A stretch of 64,000 nucleotides of DNA from CAWUIH01 sp963922495 (GTDB lineage: Bacteria; Pseudomonadota; Gammaproteobacteria; Coxiellales; Coxiellaceae). The position numbers and the translations under genes are program-made. The stretch spans positions 1 through 64,000 of the forward strand of contig CAWUIH010000001.1 in the NCBI GenBank assembly GCA_963922495.1, read 5' to 3'. Shown here in pieces: positions 17,849 through 28,013 of this stretch. Every line of letters starts with the position of its first letter. Within the stretch, counting starts at the first letter, position 1. Under the pieces are notes generated by a model. It made no database searches, was not told the DNA's origin, and saw only the letters and a program-made list of their open reading frames with translations.

Positions 17849-18421
17849 TTGAGCTTTAAATTATTGCCATCTCGGAAAAGCCAGCAGGTGATATATTGGA
17901 CCTTCAATATCGTCATTTGCCATTTTGCGTGGTTCCTCTGTATACTGCCTGCCGCTCATGATAATTTTTGGATCGGCCCCTCTTTTATTCTTGCCTGTCT
18001 ATCCATTCAGCTAATTTGGCAATACAAACTGAACCTTTATCAGCACCTTTGGAAGTTTATGTTTATGATCGTTTTTACTGGCTTTATTGTAGATAGCTTG
18101 TTGATTTACTTTCATGTGTTGTTATTTCGAGCTAATCCATTCTATTTTCCATTGTCACCTCCGTGGATGATCGCTTTATGGATTAATTTCAGTATGACCC
18201 TATATGCCTGCTTTTTAAAGTTTCTGAAAAATACCCTGGTGTTGAGCATGTTATTTTTTACTGGGTTTGCTTTTTCCTATTATGCCGGTATTCAATTGGG
18301 TGCCGGTATTTTTTTGGGAGGGAACGCGTTTTGCTTACTGGTGGGGGCCATATGGGGGATTTTATTGCCTTTAATATTAAGGTACTATTATTTAAAGTGG
18401 GGTATAAAAATATCGCGTTGA
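17849..18421 (+). CDS. DUF2878 family membrane protein
   Basis: 190 aa with about six hydrophobic segments. The DUF2878 signature shows in FPLSPPWMIALWINF and FSYYAGIQLGAG. Function unknown. The TTG start follows the stop of the BI-1 gene without a gap, so the two genes are probably translated from one mRNA. Some DUF2878 genes lie beside cyclopropane-fatty-acid genes elsewhere; none is here. Confidence 0.75.
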   Translation: MSFKLLPSRKSQQVIYWTFNIVICHFAWFLCILPAAHDNFWIGPSFILACLSIQLIWQYKLNLYQHLWKFMFMIVFTGFIVDSLLIYFHVLLFRANPFYFPLSPPWMIALWINFSMTLYACFLKFLKNTLVLSMLFFTGFAFSYYAGIQLGAGIFLGGNAFCLLVGAIWGILLPLILRYYYLKWGIKISR

Positions 18422-18648
18422 ATTGTTCATTTCAAACTGCAACCGTGAAACCGATTGTCGTTTGAGATCAGCTAATAAATTGTCTGAAATAATAAGTAGT
18501 ATTGTAATCAATCACTTTTTCTCGGTCGAATGTTTGTTTTTGTCTCGATTCCTTTAGTGAGTATTAAATAGTTTTATAGAAGCAAACTATATTTATCTTT
18601 TTAAAAACAGACTGTACAGTGTAATTTTGAACTTACATGGAGAAGAAA

Positions 18649-19065
18649 ATGCGTAAAATTTTTTTGACAGTAGCACTGCTTGCCGTAAGTATTTCGGGCT
18701 ATGCAGCAATTGGCACAACGATGTGTCCCGCGCCCAATGAATTTAAATATGATCATGTTGCTAAATTATGGGAGACCGATAGTCAATGGCAGATTTCTTT
18801 GGCCTCAGAAAACGAACATATAGATTACTTTACCAGGGCTTTGGCAAATACCAATTTTTGGGATTCCGCTGACAGTTATACAATGAATTCGTGTTGGTAC
18901 GAAGTGAGCAATGATAATGAACTTCCTGCATTTTATACTGGTGAAGTCACTTTGATACCTGATATAGAGAGTGGTCAATGGAAACCTATTGAGATTTCTA
19001 ACGTTAAGGTTGGTGCAAGTTGTGTTGGTAATCGTGAAAATTGCACATTTCATTCTGGGGTATAA
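18649..19065 (+). CDS. Secreted DUF3757-like protein
   Basis: 138 aa from ATG 18649 (GGAGAA upstream). A signal peptide ending SGYAA precedes a small mature domain with several Cys residues (TTMCPAPNEFKY, MNSCWYEV, ASCVGNRENC), compatible with disulfides in the periplasm. It resembles the DUF3757 family known from Legionella and relatives. Function unknown. It sits alone between a DUF2878 gene and convergent polA. Confidence 0.65.
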   Translation: MRKIFLTVALLAVSISGYAAIGTTMCPAPNEFKYDHVAKLWETDSQWQISLASENEHIDYFTRALANTNFWDSADSYTMNSCWYEVSNDNELPAFYTGEVTLIPDIESGQWKPIEISNVKVGASCVGNRENCTFHSGV

Positions 19066-19095
19066 TTATAGAGCTGATATTAACTTTTAGTTATC

Positions 19096-19126
19096 GGACA
19101 GAAAACTTCCTTGCAGTATTCTGTCC
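19096..19126. terminator. Hairpin between convergent DUF3757 gene and polA
   Basis: GGACAGAA (19096-19103) pairs perfectly with TTCTGTCC (19119-19126), and the stem continues with ACT/AGT after one mismatch. Its place between two convergent genes suggests a bidirectional terminator, though neither strand has a strong T-run after the stem. Confidence 0.5.
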
Positions 19127-19136
19127 AAAAATATTG

Positions 19137-21821
19137 CTAGTGAGCCTCATCCCAACTCCTGCCTTGGCCGATAGCTACCACTAATGGCACAGATAAGTTT
19201 GCGGCATTCACCATACAATGGCGAATATTTTTTACAGCATCATTAATATCCTTACTTGCCACTTCAAATACTAATTCATCATGAACCTGCATAATCATTT
19301 TTGCATCAATACAACTTTTTTTAAGCCATTGATCAACATTAATCATAGCAATTTTAATGATATCTGCGGCAGTGCCTTGCATTGGAGCATTGATTGCAGC
19401 GCGTTCAGCAGCGAGACGACGTTGTAGGTTTGAGGCATTAATTTCAGGCAAATACACGCGGCGACCGAACAGAGTTTCTACAAAACCTTTTTCTGCAGCT
19501 TGTTGGCGTACTTTTTCCATATAACCATGAACCTTCGGGTAGCGCTGAAAATAAATATCAATATATTCTTGCGCTTTTTTTCGAGAGATACCAAGTTGTT
19601 TACCAAGTCCAAAGCTTGACATGCCATAGAGTAAACCAAAGTTAATCGCTTTAGCACGACGGCGTTGTTCTGCAGTTACTTCTTCTATAGCGACACCCAT
19701 TACTTCAGCTGCAGTCGCACTATGGATATCCAGTTCGCGTTCAAATGCAGAAATTAATCCAGAATCTTTGGAAATGTGGGCAATAATTCGTAACTCAACT
19801 TGGGAATAATCAGCAGCGACGATACGATACCCATGTGGTGCAATAAAGGCGTGTCGAATTTTTCGACCTTCTTCAGTTCTAATCGGAATATTTTGTAAAT
19901 TTGGGTTATTGGAAGATAGCCTACCCGTAGATGTGACCGCTTGGTTGTATGAGGTATGTATTCGTTGTGTTTTTGCATTGATTTGTTGTGGCAAACGATC
20001 GGTATAAGTAGATTTCAATTTACTAAGGCTACGGTATTCCAGAATAACTTTGGGTAGTAGATAATCGTGAGATAAATCTTGTAGTACATTTTCTGCGGTC
20101 GATGGTTGGCCGCCAGGTGTTTTTTTGATAACAGGTATTTTTAGCTTATCGTACAGAATGTGTTGTAATTGCTTTGGGGATCCTAAATTAAACTCATGAC
20201 CGGCCAACTTATGGGCCTCTTTTTCGAGTTCTATAATGCGTTTTTCCAATTCTTTACTTTGAAAGTTTAGCATTTTGATATCAACCAGTACCCCAAACCT
20301 TTCCATACTCGACAAAATTGGTATCAACGGCATGTCAATTTCGCTAAAAACAGAGTATAGATGTTTTTCTTTTTTAAGTTGTGTGAGTAGTTTTTGGTAG
20401 AGTTGTAACGTTAAATCTGCATCTTCTGCGGCATAAGGTGTTGCGCGTTCGAGTTCTATTTGATTGAAAGTAAGCTGTTTAATTCCCTTTCCAGCCACTT
20501 CCTCAAAACTAATTGCAGTTTTACCAAGGTAATGTAAAGACAGCGAATTCAGGTCGTGTCGTGTGGCACTACTATTTAACACATAGGATGCTAGCATGGT
20601 GTCGCATAACGAATTTTTTACAGTGATGTGTTCGTTAGCAAGTATTTGCAGGTCATACTTAATGTTTTGACCAATTAAGGTTTTTTTAGAGTCGCTTAAA
20701 ATAGTACTAAGCTTGGTTAAAACTGTATTTTTATCGAGTTGCTGTGGTGCACCCATGTAGTCATGTGCCAACGGAACATAAGCAGCTTTTCCCAATTCGA
20801 TAGCAAAAGAAATTCCTACCAATTGTGCCGCCATCGCATCGATGCTGGTGGTTTCTGTGTCAAATGCAAATTCTTTTGCAGCTTTGAGTTGTTTCATCCA
20901 GCGATTAAAAGAGGCATTATCCAATATGGTTTCGTAGTGCTGTGATGCTGGCTTTGAGTCGGCCGATTGTTCGGCGACTTCTTTCAACCAATTTTTGAAT
21001 TCTAGCTCTGTAAATAACTCAATGAGCGTAGTTGTTTCGTGTTCATTCATTTTGAGGTCGGAAGGCGATTCTTTAAGTTTCAAATCAGCGACAACCGTGA
21101 CTAGTTGTTGTGACAGTTTCAAGGTATCAAGATGATTGCGAAGATTTTCACCAACTTTCCCTTTGATTTCATCGGCATGCTTGATGATTTCATCAACGGA
21201 ACCATAATTAGTTAACCACTTGGCTGCGGTTTTGGGCCCTACTTTGGGAATTCCAGGAATATTGTCGGATGTGTCGCCAATAAGTGCGAGATAATCGATG
21301 ATTTGTGTTGGTTTTACCAGAAATTTTGCTTTTACACCGGCACAATCCATTATCTTATCAGTCATAGTGTTGATCAAAATAACTTGTTCGTCTACTAATT
21401 GTGCTAAATCTTTATCGCCGGTTGAAATTACCACACTGTATCCGTGCTTCACTGCTTGCTTGGTGAGTGTCGCTATCACGTCATCGGCTTCATAACCGTC
21501 TTTGATAATCAGTGGATAACCTAACGCTTTGATAATGGCAAATAATGGCTGCACTTGTTGCCTAAGCTCATCTGGCATAGTAGCGCGATTAGCTTTATAT
21601 TGATCATACATTTGGTGGCGGAAGGTTTTGCCCTTGGGGTCAAATACCACACCAATATATTCAGGTTCGTACTGTTTAGACAGTTTTTTTAGCATGTTAA
21701 TCACGCCAAAAATGGCACCCGTGGGCTGCCCTTTGGAATTTGTCAGTGGTGGCAGTGCATAATAGGCACGGAATAAATACGAAGAACCATCTACCAGAAT
21801 CAGTGGCTTGTCATTTTTCAT
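19137..21821 (-). CDS. polA: DNA polymerase I
   Basis: 894 aa with all three domains. The 5' nuclease (about 1-290) has LVDGSSYLFRAYYALPP and GYEADDVIATL. The 3'-5' exonuclease (about 300-490) keeps its acidic residues in FDTETTS, NIKYDLQIL and AAEDADLTLQLY, so proofreading should be active. The polymerase domain (about 500-894) has DYSQVELRIIAHIS (motif A), RRAKAINFGLLYG (motif B) and MQVHDELVFE (motif C). Used for Okazaki fragment processing and repair. Confidence 0.98.
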   Translation of the reverse strand: MKNDKPLILVDGSSYLFRAYYALPPLTNSKGQPTGAIFGVINMLKKLSKQYEPEYIGVVFDPKGKTFRHQMYDQYKANRATMPDELRQQVQPLFAIIKALGYPLIIKDGYEADDVIATLTKQAVKHGYSVVISTGDKDLAQLVDEQVILINTMTDKIMDCAGVKAKFLVKPTQIIDYLALIGDTSDNIPGIPKVGPKTAAKWLTNYGSVDEIIKHADEIKGKVGENLRNHLDTLKLSQQLVTVVADLKLKESPSDLKMNEHETTTLIELFTELEFKNWLKEVAEQSADSKPASQHYETILDNASFNRWMKQLKAAKEFAFDTETTSIDAMAAQLVGISFAIELGKAAYVPLAHDYMGAPQQLDKNTVLTKLSTILSDSKKTLIGQNIKYDLQILANEHITVKNSLCDTMLASYVLNSSATRHDLNSLSLHYLGKTAISFEEVAGKGIKQLTFNQIELERATPYAAEDADLTLQLYQKLLTQLKKEKHLYSVFSEIDMPLIPILSSMERFGVLVDIKMLNFQSKELEKRIIELEKEAHKLAGHEFNLGSPKQLQHILYDKLKIPVIKKTPGGQPSTAENVLQDLSHDYLLPKVILEYRSLSKLKSTYTDRLPQQINAKTQRIHTSYNQAVTSTGRLSSNNPNLQNIPIRTEEGRKIRHAFIAPHGYRIVAADYSQVELRIIAHISKDSGLISAFERELDIHSATAAEVMGVAIEEVTAEQRRRAKAINFGLLYGMSSFGLGKQLGISRKKAQEYIDIYFQRYPKVHGYMEKVRQQAAEKGFVETLFGRRVYLPEINASNLQRRLAAERAAINAPMQGTAADIIKIAMINVDQWLKKSCIDAKMIMQVHDELVFEVASKDINDAVKNIRHCMVNAANLSVPLVVAIGQGRSWDEAH

Positions 21822-22012
21822 AGTCTGTCATCATACACTAGTTTCGTAATCTGGTGGAATACTTGTAAGGTTCATGCTCTTTAGTGGTTTGTGTTAACAT
21901 GATTCGGATGAATACTATCACTGTTCCGGAAGGCGACAAACGCAGTCTTATCATGTCAGAGGTCATGCCCCATTCAGATCTTAACAGTTGTCAAAACAGT
22001 TCAACAAGCGAG

Positions 22013-22049
22013 AAAAAAAATTACTTTTGGAACACGTTAATCTTTCCAA
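22013..22049 (-). terminator. Possible terminator of trkAH
   Basis: On the minus strand TTGGAA (22049-22044) and TTCCAA (22032-22027) form a 6-bp stem, followed closely by T8 (22020-22013). The stem overlaps the trkH stop codon. The stem is AT-rich, so strength is uncertain. Confidence 0.4.
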
Positions 22050-23485
22050 TATTCAGGTGTTAGCAACACTAATAATGTGAAAATTTCTAACCGGCCGGCA
22101 AGCATTGAAAAAATTGAAATCCATCGTGCTGCGACTGGGATATGACGGTAATTAATGGCAACTTTACCAATGGACGCGCCAGTATTAGATAGGCTGGCAA
22201 TCGCCGAACCAAACGCAGTGGTGAAATCAAGCCCAATCGCTAAATCGATCAATAATATAATAATAAAAATCATGGCAGAAACCGTTACGAATCCCCATAT
22301 CGCTTGTACAATATTCTCGGCTAAAGTGTTTTTTCCTAATTTAATTGCTAGTACTGCTTTGGGGTGTGATAGCTTTTTAATTTCGCGTCCCACCTGTAAT
22401 TTGAGTAGTAGGCAGCGCACAATTTTTAGGCCTCCCGTAGTTGAGCCACCACATCCTCCCATCATTCCTAATAACATCAAAAAATAGGGCAAAAAACTTG
22501 GCCATAGAGAAAAGTTGGCAACGGTTAACCCCGTTGTGGTGCTAATAGAAACTACGGTATACAGTGCGTCCATAAACGATATACTAGCATTATAATAGTT
22601 ATACCATAGCAAGGTTACGCCGACGATGAGGGTTGATATAGCTAATATTTTTAAATAAGCAATGAATTCAGGATCACGAGCATACATCGATAGGCGGTGG
22701 TGTTTTAGTGCCTGAAAATGTAGTGAAAAATTTGTCGCGCCTAAAATCATAAAAATAACAGAAATAATTTCAATTGGAATGCTATGATATGCTGCAAAAC
22801 TGGCGTCGTGTACCGAAAACCCTCCAGTTGCCACTGTACTAAAACTATCACCAATGGCGTCAAACAATGGCATGCCTGCCAGCCAATAGCTGAGGGTGCA
22901 TAAAATATCGAGACCAAAATAAATATACCATAACGCTTTTGCAGTTTGCGTAATTCGTGGAGTCATTTTAGAGGTTTTTACAGGTCCCGCAATTTCTGCC
23001 TTATAAAGCTGCATCCCACCGATGCCTAACATTGGCAATACGGCAACTGCAAGTACGATAATACCAATACCACCAAATAAATTTAGTTGTTGTCGATAAT
23101 ACAATGTCGCATGTGGTAATAAATCCAGGTGGAGTAATACAGTGGCTCCAGTAGTTGTTAAGCCAGAAACGGCTTCGAACATTGCATTGGTTGCTGAAAT
23201 TTTCGGATAAAGTCCAATATATAGTGGAATCGCTGCATAAATTGATAACGTAATCCAAACCAGTGCTACAACTAAAAAACCATCACGAGTTCGTAGCTCT
23301 GCGTTTGATGTTCTTAAAAAAATCCATAGTAAAAAGCCGGAAATAAACGTGATACAAAAGCTGATAAAAAACGTATAAACACCGCCATCTTGATACCATA
23401 ATCCGACAAGAATTGGAGGAATCATACCAACACTAAAAATCATGAGTAAAATACCAAGCACTTTGAGAATGGCTTTAACTCGCAT
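22037..23485 (-). CDS. trkH: Trk-type potassium uptake membrane subunit
   Basis: 482 aa, multi-pass membrane protein of the TrkH/KtrB family. Four pore-loop repeats can be located by their Gly filters: GLTTTGATV, TVATGGFSVHD, STTTGLT and SLSNTGAS. The first TM pair follows a short basic N-terminus. AAGGAT precedes the ATG. It lies 53 bp downstream of trkA, the regulatory subunit. Confidence 0.96.
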   Translation of the reverse strand: MRVKAILKVLGILLMIFSVGMIPPILVGLWYQDGGVYTFFISFCITFISGFLLWIFLRTSNAELRTRDGFLVVALVWITLSIYAAIPLYIGLYPKISATNAMFEAVSGLTTTGATVLLHLDLLPHATLYYRQQLNLFGGIGIIVLAVAVLPMLGIGGMQLYKAEIAGPVKTSKMTPRITQTAKALWYIYFGLDILCTLSYWLAGMPLFDAIGDSFSTVATGGFSVHDASFAAYHSIPIEIISVIFMILGATNFSLHFQALKHHRLSMYARDPEFIAYLKILAISTLIVGVTLLWYNYYNASISFMDALYTVVSISTTTGLTVANFSLWPSFLPYFLMLLGMMGGCGGSTTGGLKIVRCLLLKLQVGREIKKLSHPKAVLAIKLGKNTLAENIVQAIWGFVTVSAMIFIIILLIDLAIGLDFTTAFGSAIASLSNTGASIGKVAINYRHIPVAARWISIFSMLAGRLEIFTLLVLLTPEYWKD

Positions 23486-23538
23486 TACTATCCTTATTTA
23501 AGCGTTATCATTGTGTAACAATTTATATCTAATATCCC

Positions 23539-24912
23539 TTAGAAAAAACTTGGGCTGACTTTAAACAACTTTTCGACTTCTGAAACTTTCTTCTTGTCAG
23601 CAACAAATAAAATAACATGGTCTTTTGCTTGTATTTCAGTATCTTTATTTGGGATTAGTGCCTCTTTGCCGCGTAAAATGGCGCCTATCACTGTATTTCT
23701 AGGTAATTTTATTTCTGCTAGTTTGCGGCCAATCACCTTTGAGGTTTTTTTGTCGCCATGGGCAACGGCTTCCAATGCCTCTGCGGCGCCTCGTCGTAAT
23801 GAGTGTGCCGAAACCACATCACCTTCCCGAACATGGGTCAATATTGATCCAATCGTGGCCTGCTGTGGCGAAATTGCGATATTAATCACACCGCCTTCGA
23901 TGAGGTCGATATAAGCGGTACGCGTGATCAACGCCATCACTTGCTTTGCGCCCATGCGTTTAGCCTGTAGACAAGAAATAATATTGGCTTCGTCATCATT
24001 AGTAACGGCAACAAAAACATCAGTATTTTCAATGCCTTCGTTAATCAGTAGATCTTCGTCGCTAACTTCGCCGTTCAATATGGTGACTTTATCTAATTGT
24101 TCGGCCAGCATGTTGCAGCGTTTAAGGTTGTGATCTATGAGCTTAACACGGTAATTAACTTGCAATGCTGCTGCTAATGTACCACCAATGTTCCCACCAC
24201 CTGCAATCAGAATGCGTTTGTATTTTTCTTCCGCACGTCGAAATGTTGACATAATCAAATGTATATCTTTACTAAGTGCTATAAAAAATACTTCATCACC
24301 GATCTCAATTTGTGTCTCAGATTCTAGAGGGATCGAGGTTTCATTACGAAATATGGCGATAATTCTCATATTTACATCTGGTAAATATTTAGAAATTTTG
24401 TTAATGGCTTTGCCAACTAACACACCACCATAGTAAGGCTTTACCGCGACCAACTTGACAGCACCGTTACCAAAATCGAGTACTTGCAATGCGCCAGGAT
24501 AAGTAATTAATTCGCTGACATAGTGAGTTATTAATTGCTCAGGACTAATGAATACATCGATGGGTAAATTATCTTTTCCAAATAATTCTTTGCGAATAAA
24601 ATAATGTTGTGATCGTATGCGAGCAATCTTGGTGGGAGTGCTGAATAGGCTATAAGCGACTTGGCAGGCGACCATGTTGGCTTCGTCACTATCAGTCACA
24701 GCAATAATCATATCGGCGTCATCGGCACCGGCTTGACGCAACACTTCAGGGTAAGAGCAGCGACCGAGTATAGTTTGAATATCGAGGCGGTCTCCAAAAT
24801 CAAGCAAACGCTTTTCATTGATGTCGACTAGTGTGATGTCGTGACCTTCTTCTAGCAAGGTTTCTGCTAGTGAACCACCCACTTGACCGGCACCTAGAAT
24901 AATTATCTTCAT
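23539..24912 (-). CDS. trkA: Trk system potassium regulatory protein TrkA
   Basis: 457 aa with two RCK modules, each a Rossmann NAD(H)-binding domain (IILGAGQVGGSLAETL at the N-terminus; ILIAGGGNIGGTLAAAL near residue 233) and a TrkA-C subdomain. It gates TrkH from the cytoplasm. trkA-trkH is a compact operon, so K+ uptake here uses the Trk system. Confidence 0.97.
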   Translation of the reverse strand: MKIIILGAGQVGGSLAETLLEEGHDITLVDINEKRLLDFGDRLDIQTILGRCSYPEVLRQAGADDADMIIAVTDSDEANMVACQVAYSLFSTPTKIARIRSQHYFIRKELFGKDNLPIDVFISPEQLITHYVSELITYPGALQVLDFGNGAVKLVAVKPYYGGVLVGKAINKISKYLPDVNMRIIAIFRNETSIPLESETQIEIGDEVFFIALSKDIHLIMSTFRRAEEKYKRILIAGGGNIGGTLAAALQVNYRVKLIDHNLKRCNMLAEQLDKVTILNGEVSDEDLLINEGIENTDVFVAVTNDDEANIISCLQAKRMGAKQVMALITRTAYIDLIEGGVINIAISPQQATIGSILTHVREGDVVSAHSLRRGAAEALEAVAHGDKKTSKVIGRKLAEIKLPRNTVIGAILRGKEALIPNKDTEIQAKDHVILFVADKKKVSEVEKLFKVSPSFF

Positions 24913-24952
24913 ATGAAGAGTATAAGATGTGTGTCACTAAATGCCAAATTAC

Positions 24953-26152
24953 TTATACACTGCGTAAAGTTTGTATAGGATCGAGTTTAGATGCACGATA
25001 GGCGGGATAAAACCCGGAGACGATGCCAACGAACAGTGAGACTGCAAAGCCGAGTGTAGGTGGTATGATGGGGATCATAAATTTCCAGTGTGAAAAAAAT
25101 GCTAGTAAAAAAGAAATTAGTAGTCCTAATAAGATACCTATGATGCCACCTATTACAGTTAAAATTATTGCTTCAATCAGAAACATGCGACGAATATCAG
25201 CGCGCCTTGCGCCAATTGCCATGCGGATGCCAATTTCTCGACGGCGCTCAACCACTGAAACCAGCATGATATTCATGACACCAATACCACCGACAAGTAA
25301 TGAAATCCCACCAATAGAGCCTAAGAGCAGCGCAAAAGTTGTTTTTTGTTTTGACATGATGTTGATAATTTGATTAGGATTGTGAAATGTAATTCGCTGG
25401 CCAGGAAGAATTTTTTCGATTGTTGATTTAATTGCTTGTTGTGCACTTGTGATATCTGCTTTTGTGGTAAGGCGAAATAGAACATTTTTTATCGCGGCAG
25501 AGTTGCTTAACAAATAAGCAGTTCTGAGTGGAATTAAAGCACCTTTATTGATGCTGGCATACACAAACCAGTTGGGCTTCCAAGGTCTCAGAACCCCAAC
25601 GACGGTAAATAACCAATTGCCGATAAAAATTTGTTGGCCAATTGGGTTGGTAATACCTTTTTGTTGAAAAAGTTTCAGCACATCACTGCCGATATCACAA
25701 TAAAATTTATTCTTGTCGAGATAAGAAACAAAGCGCCCATTGGCAAGGTGTAATCTCACAATTTTAGGAAAATCGTCGGTGACTCCTATTGCCTGACCTA
25801 AGCGCTGTTTGCTCGCGGCACGGATGGATTTATATACACTGATATATGGCCCAATTAGAGAGATTTGTGGCGATGTGGATTTTAAAATCGGTATATCATC
25901 CAAAACAAGATTATGCTGTTGGCCTTTTTCAGTAGTCTTACCAAAATGAAGAGTTTGCACATTCATGGAGAGCAGGTTGGTGCCCAATGTTTCAAATTGA
26001 GATAACGCATGGCGAGTCCCTAATTCACTCGAGGTGATTAAGGCAACCACGGATGCGGTTCCGACTAAAATACCTAAAATAGCTAAAAATGAACGTAACT
26101 TTGCTGTGACTAAGTTAGCCAATGCCTCTCGAATGTGGGTCAATAATGTCAT
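24953..26152 (-). CDS. MacB-type ABC transporter permease (FtsX family)
   Basis: 399 aa. One N-terminal membrane helix (RSFLAILGILVGTASVVAL) is followed by a large periplasmic domain of about 230 residues and three C-terminal helices (GGISLLVGGIGVMNIMLV, then ERRREIGIRMAIGARRADI and later segments). This is the MacB/FtsX topology, with the ATPase on a separate gene. It is the last gene of a tolC-hlyD-ATPase-permease operon. The substrate is not visible; MacB-like pumps export macrolides, peptides or lipids. Confidence 0.92.
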   Translation of the reverse strand: MTLLTHIREALANLVTAKLRSFLAILGILVGTASVVALITSSELGTRHALSQFETLGTNLLSMNVQTLHFGKTTEKGQQHNLVLDDIPILKSTSPQISLIGPYISVYKSIRAASKQRLGQAIGVTDDFPKIVRLHLANGRFVSYLDKNKFYCDIGSDVLKLFQQKGITNPIGQQIFIGNWLFTVVGVLRPWKPNWFVYASINKGALIPLRTAYLLSNSAAIKNVLFRLTTKADITSAQQAIKSTIEKILPGQRITFHNPNQIINIMSKQKTTFALLLGSIGGISLLVGGIGVMNIMLVSVVERRREIGIRMAIGARRADIRRMFLIEAIILTVIGGIIGILLGLLISFLLAFFSHWKFMIPIIPPTLGFAVSLFVGIVSGFYPAYRASKLDPIQTLRSV

Positions 26153-26156
26153 TTTT

Positions 26157-26822
26157 TCACTCTATAATCAGGCCATCGTTAAGTTGAATAATATGAGGGC
26201 ATGCTGTTGCGACATTGAGGTCATGTGTAATGATGATAATCGTAGCCCCTTCTTCTTTGTTGAGCTGTTTTAACAATCGTAAAACATCTTGGCCAGTGCT
26301 GGAGTCCAGAGATCCTGTGGGTTCGTCAGCAAGGATTAAATCAGGATTTCCGATGAGCGCTCTGGCAATGGCAACACGTTGCTGTTGTCCTCCAGATAGT
26401 TCATTCGGTTTGTGAGCAGCAAATTTTTCCATACCGACTTTCTCTAGCATTGTCATAGCACGTTCTTTGATGATAGCGTTGTCAATTTTTCGGTAAGTCA
26501 GTGGTAGCCCCACATTATGTATCGCAGTGAGTCGTGGTAACAAAAAAAATGATTGAAAAACAAACCCAATGCTTTGGTTACGCAATATTGCTTGCTGGTC
26601 TTTACCGATATCCGAAACATCAGTTCCTTTCAGCTTGTATTGTCCTGAAGTGGGACGATCGAGTAAACCAACAAGGTTCATGGTCGTTGTCTTACCGGAT
26701 CCGGAAGCGCCCACGATAGCAACTAGCTCGCTTTTGTTGATTCTAAAGGAGATTCCTTTGAGTGCTGAATACACATTGCTGCCGCTACGATAGATTTTTG
26801 TAACGTTTTGAAACTCAATCAT
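26157..26822 (-). CDS. MacB/LolD-type ABC transporter ATPase
   Basis: 221 aa from ATG 26822; a longer frame from 26933 would overlap the upstream gene by over 100 bp. Walker [11 protein letters not shown]-loop [13 protein letters not shown], signature LSGGQQQR, Walker [13 protein letters not shown] and H-loop THD are complete. It overlaps the HlyD gene by 8 bp and the permease follows 4 bp later. The subfamily is MacB/LolD-like ([14 protein letters not shown]). Confidence 0.93.
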   Translation of the reverse strand: MIEFQNVTKIYRSGSNVYSALKGISFRINKSELVAIVGASGSGKTTTMNLVGLLDRPTSGQYKLKGTDVSDIGKDQQAILRNQSIGFVFQSFFLLPRLTAIHNVGLPLTYRKIDNAIIKERAMTMLEKVGMEKFAAHKPNELSGGQQQRVAIARALIGNPDLILADEPTGSLDSSTGQDVLRLLKQLNKEEGATIIIITHDLNVATACPHIIQLNDGLIIE

Positions 26823-28011
26823 GTAATATGACCTTATCTCCTGATTTAATTCCCGATAGAATTTGTACATTACGTAGAGTCGTTTCTCCAGTGGTGACAG
26901 GTATTGTCTGCTGTTTACCCGTTTTGGGATCAATAATGGTTACTAAGCTAATGGGACCTTGCTGTGTGATTGCTTTGATAGGTAAAATAATGTGTGCGTC
27001 GTTTTGGACATTGAGCTGCACTTTAGCTGTCATGCCGACGTGAATTATGCGGCGTTGTTGCAGTGTAATGCTAGGTATTTGTACAATAATATTAAACATA
27101 CTTAATGAAGCTCCTAACCCACCGCCTTGAGAGGGATTTGCTTGTCGGGCTACTGAGGTTACTTTCCCTCTTAACTTAATTCCCGGAAAAGCATCTCCGG
27201 TGACAATGGCGTTCAGCCCGGTTTTAATCTTGTTAATGTTGACTTCGCTGACATTGATAGCCGTAGAAAAACCTGATAAATCCCCTATCGATAGTAACAA
27301 TTGATCTTCTTTTACGGTGGTGCCAGCTTCCAGTTTGTTAGTTTTTTCATGGCTGGTATTATTTTGGTTGTTGACAGGAAATAGCGCCACGCCGTTAGCA
27401 TTTGCGCGTACAATCAGATTACTGAAGTGCCGTTGCAATATATGATTGACTTGGGTGGTGTCATTGATTGTCAATTGTTCAATGGTTTTGGGACTGATGT
27501 GGGCTTTTCGTAGGATTTTTTCCAAATCGTATTTGGCTTGATAATAGCTTAGTGTGTTATTTTCAAACTGACTTTTAGAAGTGCGATAAGCACTGGTTGA
27601 TATTGCGCCAGCCTTGTAAAGCGCCTCATTGCCAGCGTTATTTTGTACCGCTGTTTCATAAATATCTTTTGACTGTAAGTATTTAGTTACCGTTTGGCGA
27701 TATTTATCTGCTAATTGAGCTGAACTAATACTCACTAGTTTCTGTTTATTTTTAACCGATCCGCCATACTGAAAAAATATTTTTTTAACGCTACCATTTA
27801 CGGGGCTGAGAACCGAGGTATTTTTTAGTGGTGCAAGTGTTGCCTTATAATATAATCTTGAGACGCTTTCACGCTTTGTTGCTGTGATCACAGTGAGGTG
27901 CTGCGATTGCTGTTTACTGCGGGTAGGGTTATTTTTTTTATTTTTACAACTCGATAAAAATAATACTGTGACTGCAATGATGATCGCAGTGGTAAATGTA
28001 TAGCGTTTCAT
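26815..28011 (-). CDS. HlyD/MacA-type periplasmic adaptor lipoprotein
   Basis: 398 aa. The signal peptide ends in lipobox LSSC (Cys22), so it is probably lipid-anchored in the inner membrane. Barrel-sandwich halves (VLSPVNGSVKKIFFQYGGSV early, and IVRANANGVALFP later) flank a hairpin of about 100 residues. A beta-barrel and membrane-proximal domain follow. It links the MacB-like transporter to the TolC-like channel encoded just upstream. Confidence 0.92.
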   Translation of the reverse strand: MKRYTFTTAIIIAVTVLFLSSCKNKKNNPTRSKQQSQHLTVITATKRESVSRLYYKATLAPLKNTSVLSPVNGSVKKIFFQYGGSVKNKQKLVSISSAQLADKYRQTVTKYLQSKDIYETAVQNNAGNEALYKAGAISTSAYRTSKSQFENNTLSYYQAKYDLEKILRKAHISPKTIEQLTINDTTQVNHILQRHFSNLIVRANANGVALFPVNNQNNTSHEKTNKLEAGTTVKEDQLLLSIGDLSGFSTAINVSEVNINKIKTGLNAIVTGDAFPGIKLRGKVTSVARQANPSQGGGLGASLSMFNIIVQIPSITLQQRRIIHVGMTAKVQLNVQNDAHIILPIKAITQQGPISLVTIIDPKTGKQQTIPVTTGETTLRNVQILSGIKSGDKVILHD

Positions 28012-28013
28012 AA

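Noticed and set aside
21908..22063. 51-codon plus-strand frame starting MNTITVPEGDKRSL between polA and trkH
   Set aside because: No ribosome binding site, overlaps the trkH 3' end on the other strand and its terminator-like hairpin, and I recognise no family.
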